A stretch of DNA of 64,000 nt from DRKI01 sp011051875. Lineage in GTDB: Bacteria; Desulfobacterota; Desulfobulbia; Desulfobulbales; Desulfobulbaceae. Made by a program: the position numbers and the translations under genes. Location: contig JALXDL010000047.1 in the NCBI GenBank assembly GCA_026990385.1, positions 1 through 64,000 on the forward strand, read 5' to 3'. Below are positions 52,491 to 60,249 of the stretch, piece after piece. Position 1 is the stretch's first letter; every line of letters starts with the position of its first letter. The notes beneath the pieces are model-generated. The model was not told where the DNA came from and ran no database searches. It was given only the letters and a program-made list of their open reading frames with translations.

Positions 52491-53864
52491 ATGCCCGAAA
52501 AAGCAATCAAGGGCGGTGTTGCGCTTGTCGCCGCGGCCATGTTGGCAGGCATGGCCGCCGGTGCCGCCTGGGCGGTGCCCGGCCAGATCCAGCAGAACTG
52601 CAAACAATGCCACCAGGCCGGGGAGAACACCCTGTGGGGCATGATCAAGCCCGGCAGCCAGGGTAAATCCTCGTTTGCGATGCAGATCGGCAACCAGACC
52701 TGGAATCTGCTGTATGACAAGAACAGCAGGCTCAAGAAGATGCGCTCCGTGGTCCAGCTCCGGGACAACGAGGCGGTGATGGCCAGGATCAAGCCCACCG
52801 GCGATCACCAGGGCTATGTGGAGGAATTCCGCTACAAACCGAATCTGAGCTTCCTGAAACCCGGGATGGTGATCGAGATCGACGACCTTGCCAATCTGAT
52901 GCAACAGGATCCGCGCAAGGCCAATTACGTTATCTTCGATGTCCGGGGCTACGGCGATTATATCGACGGCCACCTGCCCGGCGCCGTCTCCCTGCCCTAT
53001 TACCGGATGAACGCCTTTATGGACCGGCTGCCCAAGGACAAAAACACCCACATCATCACCTACTGCAACTCCTATGGCTGAGGCATGAGCCCTCACTTTT
53101 ACAGGACTGTAAAAGAGATCTTTGGCTACAAGAACGTTCATGCCTTCTACGCCGGATTCCCCGTCTGGCAGAAGACCGGCCACGCGATCTATACCGAGCC
53201 GGAATTCCTGAAAATGATGATCGATGAACATGGCGCCTTTGTCCTGGTCGACCTGCGGGAGCCGGAGGTGGCCGCCAAAAACCATATCCCGGGGGCGGTC
53301 AACTACCCCATGTCCACGCTCCGTGAGCTCTACGATGACCTGCCCGCTGACAAGAACGCCCGGATCATCTACTATTCGGACAACGACGCGGACGCCCGCC
53401 AGGCCCATCGTACCATGCGGATCAACGGCTACAACCGCGGTTATATCCTGAATGGCGGTATCCAGGCCTGGATGGCCAAGGGCTATCCCGTTGCCCACCA
53501 TCAGCTCAAGGACGCAATCGAGTACAGCTACCGACTTCTGCCCGGCGTGGTGGACGCCAGGGAGTTCAAGGCGGTGGCGGCCGGCAAGGTGCCGGACAAG
53601 GTGATTCTCGATGTGCGCAGCGCCGGGGAGGTGATCAAGGGACAGATCACGGGGAGCATCAACATCCCCATCGACACCCTGGACCGGCGCTGGAGCGAGC
53701 TGCCAAAGAACAAGGAATACCTGGCCATGTGCTCCGGCGGCAACCGGGCCCGGATGGCCTACATGATCCTCAAGGACCACGGTTACAGGGCGCGCTACCT
53801 CGACGCCAAGGTCAAGGTCAACAAGGACGGCACCATAAAGAGCATCAAGATGCGCCATAATTGA
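52491..53864 (+). CDS. Periplasmic triple-rhodanese selenoprotein with a c-type heme motif (in-frame TGA as Sec)
   Basis: The ATG at 52491 has AAAAAGGAGG six bases ahead. A signal peptide (VALVAAAMLAGMAAGAAWA) is followed by one CxxCH (NCKQCHQAG, heme c) and rhodanese domain 1 with YVIFDVRGYGDYIDGHLPGA and the loop ITYCNSYG. A TGA then occurs at 53079-53081. The same frame resumes with GMSPHFYRTVKEIFGYKNVH, exactly the helix that follows a rhodanese active loop, so TGA is read as Sec197, five residues after Cys192. In related Cys rhodaneses (YCxxxxC pattern) this position is Cys. Domain 2 (about 225-325) lacks the active Cys (IIYYSDNDADA); domain 3 (about 345-430) has CSGGNR intact. Total 457 residues. 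Without Sec decoding there would be two broken pieces. It is controlled from the sigma-54 promoter at 52401. Confidence 0.85.
53079..53114 (+). promoter_or_regulatory. Candidate bacterial SECIS element of the rhodanese selenoprotein
   Basis: The TGA at 53079 is followed after 15 bases by TTTTACAGGACTGTAAAA (53097-53114), a perfect stem of seven with a GGAC loop. The apical CAGGACTG is one base from CAGGTCTG of the E. coli fdhF SECIS. The G in the first loop positions required by SelB is present. Confidence 0.75.
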
Positions 53865-53909
53865 TTCGTATCCACGCCCCCGATCCCGCATGACCGGAGG
53901 GGGAATCCC

Positions 53910-54836
53910 ATGGAGGACAAGCCCATGAAACAGTACGTAAGGATCATCCCGGCCCTGCTGGCGGCCGTCCTGCTGCTCACTACCTCCGCCACGGCCGGCC
54001 TGCTGGTGGACGGGAAATGGCTCAAGGCGCACCGCAACGACCCCAACCTGGTCGTGGTCGATGTGCAGAACAAGCCCGGAAGTTACGACCAGGGACATAT
54101 CCCCGGCGCGGTCAAGGTCGTACGCCATGTCGATCTTGAAGACCCCACCCGGTATCCACCGAACAAGTATCCCCGACAACGACAGTTCCTGAACCTGATG
54201 CGCCGTCTGGGGATCGACAATGACACCACCGTGGTCGCCTATGACGACAAGCCTTCGATCTTTGCAAGCCGCCTGCTTTTCGTCATGGAGCTCTACGGCC
54301 ACGACATCAACAAGCTCAAGCTGCTCGATGGAGGCATCGCCAAATGGAAGAAGGAAGGCAACCGCCTCTCCACCAGCTCTCCTTTGCCCCGTTCAGCCCG
54401 ACGCTATGTGACCAACGGCCCGGATGCAACCTTGCTCGTCTCATGGTCCGATGTCTTCAACGATGTGATCCACAAACAAAAACCCGATGTGGTGCTTCAC
54501 GACGCCCGGCCACTTGCCGAATTTAACGGCACCAGGATCCGGGCGATCCGGGGCGGCCATATCCCCGGGGCGGTCAATCTCGAAGCTGTCAAGGTGGCGA
54601 ACAACAAGGACCATGCCTTCAAGGAAGTTGACGACATCCGCCGGGCCTTTGTTGCCGCCGGGATCACGGGGGACAGGACCATCTACACCTATTGCCACAG
54701 CTCGGACCGGTCGGCCCACGCCTATATGGTCCTCAAACACCTGCTGGGCTACCCACGCGTGAAGGTATACGAGGGGGCCTGGAACGAATGGGCCGCCCTG
54801 ACCGCGCTGCCTGCCGCTGACGAGGAATATAAGTAA
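53910..54836 (+). CDS. Exported double-rhodanese sulfurtransferase (SseA/TST-like)
   Basis: A 308-residue protein with a signal peptide (YVRIIPALLAAVLLLTTSATA) and two rhodanese domains. The N-terminal one is non-catalytic (VVAYDDKPS with no Cys). The C-terminal one has the active loop YTYCHSSDRSAHA with Cys about residue 268 and VVLHDARPLAEFNG before it. It probably moves sulfane sulfur in the periplasm along with the selenoprotein upstream. The ATG at 53910 has GGAGGGGG before it; ATG 53925 is an alternative. Confidence 0.88.
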   Translation: MEDKPMKQYVRIIPALLAAVLLLTTSATAGLLVDGKWLKAHRNDPNLVVVDVQNKPGSYDQGHIPGAVKVVRHVDLEDPTRYPPNKYPRQRQFLNLMRRLGIDNDTTVVAYDDKPSIFASRLLFVMELYGHDINKLKLLDGGIAKWKKEGNRLSTSSPLPRSARRYVTNGPDATLLVSWSDVFNDVIHKQKPDVVLHDARPLAEFNGTRIRAIRGGHIPGAVNLEAVKVANNKDHAFKEVDDIRRAFVAAGITGDRTIYTYCHSSDRSAHAYMVLKHLLGYPRVKVYEGAWNEWAALTALPAADEEYK

Positions 54837-54863
54837 TCGATAAATCAAAAAACGGAGAAAAAA

Positions 54864-55601
54864 ATGCTACATAAACGCATCATCTCGTTTTGTGTCGCCG
54901 CCCTGCTGATCGGCGGTTCCCCCGCCGGCGGCGCGGTCATCAAGGGGGCCTCGCCCGCCGACCGGACGGCAGCATGGTATGCCATGGACTGGGTACTCAA
55001 CGCCCCGTATTCACCGGTGTTTTATGTGTGGGACACCGAAAGCGCCCTGGGTCGCTACGCCCCCATGACCAAGACCATTACCCTCAAGGACCTGATCAAG
55101 TTCCACGGCCATGCCTGCGATGGTCTTATCCAGGCGGCCGCCGCCCTCAAGGTGGCGACGGACAAACTCTTTCCCGATGGCGTCATTGACCGTACCAACC
55201 TCAGGATTCTCTCCAAGAACGGTCCCTGCTTCATGGACGCCTCGGCCTACATCACGGGCGGCCGGATCAACTTCGGCACCCTGGACGTGGATAACTCCCT
55301 CGGGGCGAGCTGGATCGTGCAGGTCATCAGCACCGGCAGGACGGTCAAGGTCAGCCGCCGGCCCGGTGTCTTTCCAGAGGATCTTGAACGTCTTGAAAAA
55401 AAGGTGAAAAGCGGCAAAGCCAGCCCGGAAGAAGTCACTCGAACCCGGGACGTGGCCTGGATATTTTCCAAGCAACTGCTGGAACACCCGCTCACGGATT
55501 CCTTTGCCGTGGAGGAGCTGACCGATTTCACCTGGCCGCGATCCGTCTATGGCCATGTCGGACAACGCAGTGATATTAAGCATAAAAACGACCCCTATTG
55601 A
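54864..55601 (+). CDS. Periplasmic FmdE-like protein
   Basis: A 245-residue protein with a signal peptide (MLHKRIISFCVAALLIGGSPAGG). The FmdE hallmark is LIKFHGHACDGLIQAAAALK (His and Cys of the predicted metal site) followed by a long CFMDASAYITGGRINFGTLD strand segment. Here no zinc ribbon is present. Both FmdE-like genes in this window neighbour thiol or sulfur-transfer genes, so a role in handling a sulfur or metal group is plausible but unproven. A GGAG precedes the ATG. Confidence 0.8.
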   Translation: MLHKRIISFCVAALLIGGSPAGGAVIKGASPADRTAAWYAMDWVLNAPYSPVFYVWDTESALGRYAPMTKTITLKDLIKFHGHACDGLIQAAAALKVATDKLFPDGVIDRTNLRILSKNGPCFMDASAYITGGRINFGTLDVDNSLGASWIVQVISTGRTVKVSRRPGVFPEDLERLEKKVKSGKASPEEVTRTRDVAWIFSKQLLEHPLTDSFAVEELTDFTWPRSVYGHVGQRSDIKHKNDPY

Positions 55602-55637
55602 TCCCCATGTCACACCACTGACAGGAGGGAGATATTG

Positions 55638-55850
55638 ACCAATGGGCCGGCCGTTGTGATGTAACTGATCACAGGGCAAGCAAGGTGTTGTTTTTACAAC
55701 CACCTCATTGTAACTCGTCTCAGGTGCCTCGAATTTGTGCAGGCGCGCCAGTTCGCTATAGACCGCCTATGCTTACCTGGCGCGACCGTGCAAAGGCGAG
55801 GTGCCTGTGACGAGTTACGTTGTGATTTCACCACCTCCCGGCCCATTGGT
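55638..55850. repeat. 13-bp inverted repeat split by the mobile element
   Basis: ACCAATGGGCCGG (55638-55650) and its exact complement (55838-55850) would form a hairpin with a loop of about 20 bases if the mobile element between them were absent. It follows the periplasmic FmdE-like gene and probably was its terminator or an extragenic hairpin. Confidence 0.75.
55661..55818 (-). mobile_element. 158-bp palindromic mobile element, copy 3
   Basis: Opposite orientation to copies 1 and 2, with the right end GTAACTGATCAC at 55661 and the arm end at 55818. It is flanked by the perfect 8-bp duplication GTTGTGAT (55653-55660, 55819-55826). The right arm matches that of copy 1, showing an imperfect palindrome. 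It sits in the loop of a 13-bp inverted repeat. Confidence 0.92.
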
Positions 55851-55916
55851 GTGAATGGATTCAGAAGGCGTGGGAACGCCTGCAGGAGTGGGGAGGCCTG
55901 CGGCGGAAATAAAGAC

Positions 55917-55945
55917 TTGACCTTATCCGCATATGCGGATACAAA
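55917..55945 (+). promoter_or_regulatory. arsR promoter with a perfect palindromic operator in the spacer
   Basis: TTGACC (55917-55922) and TACAAA (55940-55945) are 17 bases apart. The spacer is almost entirely an 18-base perfect palindrome, TATCCGCATATGCGGATA (55924-55941). Binding of ArsR here would block RNA polymerase, and arsenite would release it, as in classical ars operons. Confidence 0.8.
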
Positions 55946-55950
55946 GAGCC

Positions 55951-56313
55951 ATGAAGAAAACCGCGCACCTTTTCAAGGCCCTTTCCGAGGAGATCAGGCT
56001 CAGGATCCTGGCCCTGCTGCAGGACGGAGAGCTCTGCGTCTGCGACCTGATGGCGGTCCTGGAGCTGCCGCAGTCAACGGTCTCCCGCCACCTCACCTAC
56101 CTCCGCCACGCGGGCCTGGTGGAGGGAGAACGGCGCGGCGTGTGGATGTACTACCGGCTGCTGGACAGCGGAGACCCCCTGGCCCGGGACCTGCTGCGCC
56201 TTCTGGCCGCTCACCTGCCGCTTTTCGAGATCATCCGCCAGGACCGGCAGGCCCTGGCCGACTACCTTGCCGAGAAAAAAGAGAACAGATGCAACGAAGG
56301 AGCCAACAGATGA
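55951..56313 (+). CDS. arsR: ArsR-family arsenic-responsive repressor
   Basis: A 120-residue winged-helix repressor. The metal-site motif ELCVCDLM (Cys-x-Cys) lies in the recognition-helix region, followed by LPQSTVSRHLTYLRHAGLV, the DNA-binding helix. This is the E. coli-like ArsR1 type. The ATG at 55951 was chosen; an in-frame ATG at 55933 lies inside the operator palindrome. It overlaps acr3 by four bases. Confidence 0.95.
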   Translation: MKKTAHLFKALSEEIRLRILALLQDGELCVCDLMAVLELPQSTVSRHLTYLRHAGLVEGERRGVWMYYRLLDSGDPLARDLLRLLAAHLPLFEIIRQDRQALADYLAEKKENRCNEGANR

Positions 56314-57395
56314 ACACCCCGAAAAAACTTTCCTTTCTCGACCGGTTCCTGACTCTCTGGATCTTCCTGGCCATGTTTGCCGGTGTCGCTCTTGGCTGGC
56401 TCTACCCCCGGATCACCGATGTCATCCACGGTTTCCAGGTGGGTACCACCAACATCCCCATTGCCATCGGCCTGATCCTGATGATGTATCCGCCGCTGGC
56501 CAAGGTCCGCTACGAAAAGCTGCACGAGGTCTTCCGCAATGTGCGGGTCCTTGCCCTGTCCCTGGTCCAGAACTGGATCATCGGCCCGGTCCTCATGTTC
56601 GGCCTGGCCGTCACCCTTTTGGCCGACCACCACGAGTACATGGTCGGCCTGATCCTCATCGGCCTCGCCCGCTGCATCGCCATGGTTATCGTCTGGAACG
56701 ATCTTGCCGACGGTGACCGGGAATACTGCGCCGGCCTGGTCGCCTTCAACTCCATTTTCCAGGTCCTCTTCTTCTCGGTCTACGCCTGGCTCTTCATCAC
56801 GGTCCTGCCGCGGCTGCTGGGGATCGAGGGTGCGGTGGTGGACATCTCCATGGCCCAGATCGCGGAAAGCGTCTTCATCTATCTCGGCATCCCGTTTATC
56901 GCCGGCGTCCTGACCCGCTTCATCGGTGTGCGCACGAAAGGCGAGACCTGGTACCAGGAGGTCCTTCTTCCGAAGATCAGCCCGCTCACCCTGGTCTTTC
57001 TCCTCTTCACCATCCTGGTGATGTTCTCCCTCAAGGGAGAGTATATCGTGCAGCTGCCCCTGGATGTGCTGCGGATCGCCCTGCCGCTGACCATCTACTT
57101 CGTGATCATGTTCGTGGTCTCCTTTTTCCTCTCCATGAAGGCCGGCGCCACCTACGAACAATCGGCAACGCTTTCCTTCACCGCCGCCTCCAACAACTTT
57201 GAACTGGCCATCGCCGTGGCCATTGCCGTATTCGGCATCAACTCCGGCGAGGCGTTCGCCGCTGTCATCGGGCCGCTGGTCGAGGTGCCGGTCCTGATCA
57301 GCCTGGTCAATGTGGCCTTCTGGTTCAAGAGAAAGTACTTCCCGTTTGCCAAGGAGACACCCCAGGGTATCTGTCACCTCACCTGCAAGGACTGA
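56310..57395 (+). CDS. acr3: ACR3-family arsenite efflux permease
   Basis: A 361-residue protein with ten membrane helices that exports As(III), driven by proton motive force. Visible signatures are GLILIGLARCIAMVIVWNDLA with the conserved Cys (about residue 115), YLGIPFIAGVLTR and FTAASNNFELAIAVAIAVFG. It overlaps arsR (ATGA) and arsC by a base, so the three genes form a tight operon. Confidence 0.95.
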   Translation: MNTPKKLSFLDRFLTLWIFLAMFAGVALGWLYPRITDVIHGFQVGTTNIPIAIGLILMMYPPLAKVRYEKLHEVFRNVRVLALSLVQNWIIGPVLMFGLAVTLLADHHEYMVGLILIGLARCIAMVIVWNDLADGDREYCAGLVAFNSIFQVLFFSVYAWLFITVLPRLLGIEGAVVDISMAQIAESVFIYLGIPFIAGVLTRFIGVRTKGETWYQEVLLPKISPLTLVFLLFTILVMFSLKGEYIVQLPLDVLRIALPLTIYFVIMFVVSFFLSMKAGATYEQSATLSFTAASNNFELAIAVAIAVFGINSGEAFAAVIGPLVEVPVLISLVNVAFWFKRKYFPFAKETPQGICHLTCKD

Positions 57396-57832
57396 TGAAA
57401 GTGAAAATTCTTTTTCTCTGCACCGGAAATTCCTGCCGCAGCCAGATGGCCGAAGGCTGGGCACGCCACCTGAAAGGCGACGTGATCGAGCCCTATTCGG
57501 CCGGGATCGAAAAACATGGCCTGAATGAAAAAGCGGTCAGGGTCATGGCCGAGGCCGGGGTGGACATCTCGGGCCAGCAGTCCAGGCTGGTCAGTGAACT
57601 TCCGGTCCAGGACTTTGACTACGTGGTCACGGTCTGCGACCATGCCCATGAATCCTGCCCGCTCTTTCCCGGCACGGCCAGGGTGGTCCACAGGGGGTTT
57701 GATGATCCGCCCCGCCTGGCCGCCGGCGCTGCCAGCGAAGAAGAGGCCCTGGAACCGTACCGGCGGGTACGCGATGAGATTAGGGCCTTTGTCGAAACCC
57801 TGCCGGATGCCCTGGAAAAGGACATGAGCTGA
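57395..57832 (+). CDS. arsC: Arsenate reductase, thioredoxin-coupled low-MW phosphatase type
   Basis: A 145-residue ArsC that reduces As(V) to As(III) with thioredoxin. The nucleophilic loop is LCTGNSCRSQMAEG (Cys-x5-Arg), and the shuttle Cys pair appears as VTVCDHAHESCPLF. It starts at the stop of acr3 (TGATG). It handles cytoplasmic arsenate; the separate respiratory operon downstream may use other oxyanions. Confidence 0.95.
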   Translation: MKVKILFLCTGNSCRSQMAEGWARHLKGDVIEPYSAGIEKHGLNEKAVRVMAEAGVDISGQQSRLVSELPVQDFDYVVTVCDHAHESCPLFPGTARVVHRGFDDPPRLAAGAASEEEALEPYRRVRDEIRAFVETLPDALEKDMS

Positions 57833-57886
57833 TACCGCCGGACCGATATCCTCTATTATCCTCTATTTATCCTGGTTGAACTATCC

Positions 57887-58804
57887 GTGCCATCACAGAG
57901 CATCGCCCTTCTCCTGGCCCTGATCATGACGGCTCTCTCCGTTGTCGGCTGCCAGAGAACTCCGGAGAGGGAGAGTGACCGGAAACGGGTCATCCGGCTC
58001 GACCGCCTCTCACCCCTGCCCCCGGCGCCGAAAAAACCGGGCTCCCGGCGCCTGAGAGTGGCGGTGGCGGCTATTCTGTCGCCCAGGGGGACCGTTACCT
58101 CCTACCGGCCCCTCCTCGGCTACCTCGAAAGAAAATCCGGTGAGAGGGTGGAGCTGGTGCAGCGGCGAACCTACAAGGAGATAAACCACCTGATCGCCGC
58201 AAACGAGGTCGACCTGGCCTTTATCTGCACAGGGGCCTATCAGCAGGGTCGGCGGGACGGCATCATGCGGCTGCTTGTTATACCACGGATCGATGGACGA
58301 ACAACCTACAATTCCATCCTGATCGCCGGCGCGGCGTCTACTGCCCGGGGCCTTGAAGATTTCCGCAACAAGGTCTTTGTCTTCACCGATCCCCTTTCCA
58401 ATTCCGGATATCTCTATCCCATGAGCCTGCTCAAACGGATGGGGGAACGGCCGGAAACCTTTTTCAAGAGCTTTTCTTTCACTTACAGTCACGACCGGTC
58501 CATCGAGGCGGTGGCGGACGGCCTGGCCGACGGAGCGTTTATTGACAGCATTGTCTACAGGTACCACCGCCGCGAAGACAATAAGACCGCATGTCGAACA
58601 CGGATCGTCTTTACCTCGCCCCCCTTCGGGATCCCGCCGGTAGTTGTCCCCGCGGGACAGTTGCCCCGGAAGACAGCGGCGTTGCGAGAGATCTTCCTCC
58701 ATATCCATGAAGAGCCCCAAGGGCGGAAGGCTCTTGATGCCCTTGGCATCGAACGGTTCGTGGAGGCAAAGACCGACCGTTACCAACGGGAACCCTGCAG
58801 ATGA
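57887..58804 (+). CDS. PhnD-like periplasmic binding lipoprotein (sensor component)
   Basis: A 305-residue lipoprotein with lipobox LSVVGC (residues about 17-22) from a GTG start at 57887; no strong ribosome site is visible. The body has RLRVAVAAILSPRGTVTSYRPLLGY and VDLAFICTGAYQQG, matching PhnD-like ligand sensors of the AioX/ArrX and TtrS types. The gene overlaps the following kinase by four bases (ATGA), suggesting the pair acts as one sensor. It lies between an ars operon and a respiratory reductase operon. Confidence 0.87.
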   Translation: MPSQSIALLLALIMTALSVVGCQRTPERESDRKRVIRLDRLSPLPPAPKKPGSRRLRVAVAAILSPRGTVTSYRPLLGYLERKSGERVELVQRRTYKEINHLIAANEVDLAFICTGAYQQGRRDGIMRLLVIPRIDGRTTYNSILIAGAASTARGLEDFRNKVFVFTDPLSNSGYLYPMSLLKRMGERPETFFKSFSFTYSHDRSIEAVADGLADGAFIDSIVYRYHRREDNKTACRTRIVFTSPPFGIPPVVVPAGQLPRKTAALREIFLHIHEEPQGRKALDALGIERFVEAKTDRYQREPCR

Positions 58805-60249
58805 AAGAGCAGCGGCGACGACATTTCTTTCTCTCTATCCTGACCGCCAGGCTGTGGCGGGCGGTCGATGCGGTGTCGCTGCGGCTGAAAATTATGGGCA
58901 TGGTGGTTGCGACCACCCTTCTGGTCGGGATCTTTACCACCTCCCAGGTTTACCGGGTCATGTCAAAGGATATGGCCGAAAACCTGGCCGACAAGAGCCG
59001 CTCCGTGGCCGGAGAACTTGCTTCCCGGGTGGACACCTATCTGCTGGTCAATGATATCTACGGCCTGACGCAGCTCCTGAAGGACACCGTTGGCAACAGG
59101 CGGGATATCCGGTACGCCTTTGTCACCGACCGGCGAGGCAGCGAGGTCCTGGCTCACAGTTTCGGCCCGGGCTTCCCCATGGCCCTGCTCCTGGTGAAAC
59201 CCGAAGCCGACAAGACCACCCTTGTCCGGCTCAGGACCAATGAAGGCGTTGTCTGGGATACCGCCGCGCCGATCATGAACGGTGATCTCGGTTTTGTCCG
59301 CGTCGGCGTGGAGGGCCGGCGCGCCGTCAGGGCGATCAACAGCCTTATCCGTTTCCTGGTACTCAGCACCATCGTGGTGATCATCATCGGCATCGGCCTC
59401 AGCGGCCTGCTCACCTGGTTCCTGACCAGGCCCATCCTGAGCCTCCTCGAAGCCACTCGCTCAATCAAGGCGGGAGACTTCTCGGTACGGCTCCGGAGCG
59501 CACCCCATGATGAAGTGGGCGAACTGATCACATCCTTCAACGAGATGGCCGGCCAACTTGCGCAGACCGACCGGCTGCGACGGGAAAAAGAACAGATCCG
59601 CAGAGAATTCCTGCAAAAGATCATCAACACCCAGGAAGGGGAACGGAAACGGATCGCCCTGGAGCTGCATGATCAGACCGGCCAATCCCTGGCAGCCCTG
59701 ATGATCGGTCTCAAGCTCCTGGAAAAGACCAGCAATGAAGAGGAATTGCGTGAGGGGATCAATCGGCTGCGGGATACCATCACCAAGGAGATGGAATCCA
59801 TCCACCGCATGGCCATCGACCTGCGGCCCTCGGTGCTGGATGATATGGGAATCATTGCCGCCCTGGAACTCTATATCGAATCGTTTCGGGAACGCTGCCG
59901 CACGACGGTGGATTTTCATGTCCTGGGCTTCGAGAACAGGCGTCTCGATCCCTTCATGGAAACCTGCATCTACCGCATCACCCAGGAGGCCCTTACCAAT
60001 GTCGCCCGTCATGCCGCCGCCACGCGGGTTAGTATTATTCTTGAATGGCGGGAGGAGGAAATCCGCGGCATCATCGAAGATGACGGCGTCGGCTTCGACC
60101 TGCGCAACAGACCCTGTGAGCGGCTGGGAATCTATGGTATGGAAGAGAGGGTTTCCCTGCTGAACGGCACCCTGCAGGTGGAATCCAGCCCCGGCCAGGG
60201 AACGCTGCTGGCCTTCACGATCCCCGTTTCCAGGCCACCAGGAGAGTGA
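58801..60249 (+). CDS. Sensor histidine kinase, NarX/LiaS type
   Basis: A 482-residue kinase. Two membrane segments (about 35-55 and 180-205) enclose a small periplasmic domain; HAMP (about 206-255) follows, then a HisKA_3 dimerisation domain with H290 (ALELHDQTGQSL) and a HATPase_c (NVARHAAATRVSI, EDDGVGFDLRN). This is the NarX/DegS class that pairs with LuxR/NarL-type regulators, as seen next to it. Its predicted ligand is whatever the preceding lipoprotein binds. Confidence 0.92.
   Translation: MKEQRRRHFFLSILTARLWRAVDAVSLRLKIMGMVVATTLLVGIFTTSQVYRVMSKDMAENLADKSRSVAGELASRVDTYLLVNDIYGLTQLLKDTVGNRRDIRYAFVTDRRGSEVLAHSFGPGFPMALLLVKPEADKTTLVRLRTNEGVVWDTAAPIMNGDLGFVRVGVEGRRAVRAINSLIRFLVLSTIVVIIIGIGLSGLLTWFLTRPILSLLEATRSIKAGDFSVRLRSAPHDEVGELITSFNEMAGQLAQTDRLRREKEQIRREFLQKIINTQEGERKRIALELHDQTGQSLAALMIGLKLLEKTSNEEELREGINRLRDTITKEMESIHRMAIDLRPSVLDDMGIIAALELYIESFRERCRTTVDFHVLGFENRRLDPFMETCIYRITQEALTNVARHAAATRVSIILEWREEEIRGIIEDDGVGFDLRNRPCERLGIYGMEERVSLLNGTLQVESSPGQGTLLAFTIPVSRPPGE

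Noticed and set aside
52269..53864. Two separate genes, a truncated heme protein and a rhodanese starting at 53085
   Set aside because: Both parts share the frame, the second lacks a ribosome site, and the break falls inside one rhodanese domain with a SECIS-like hairpin after it.
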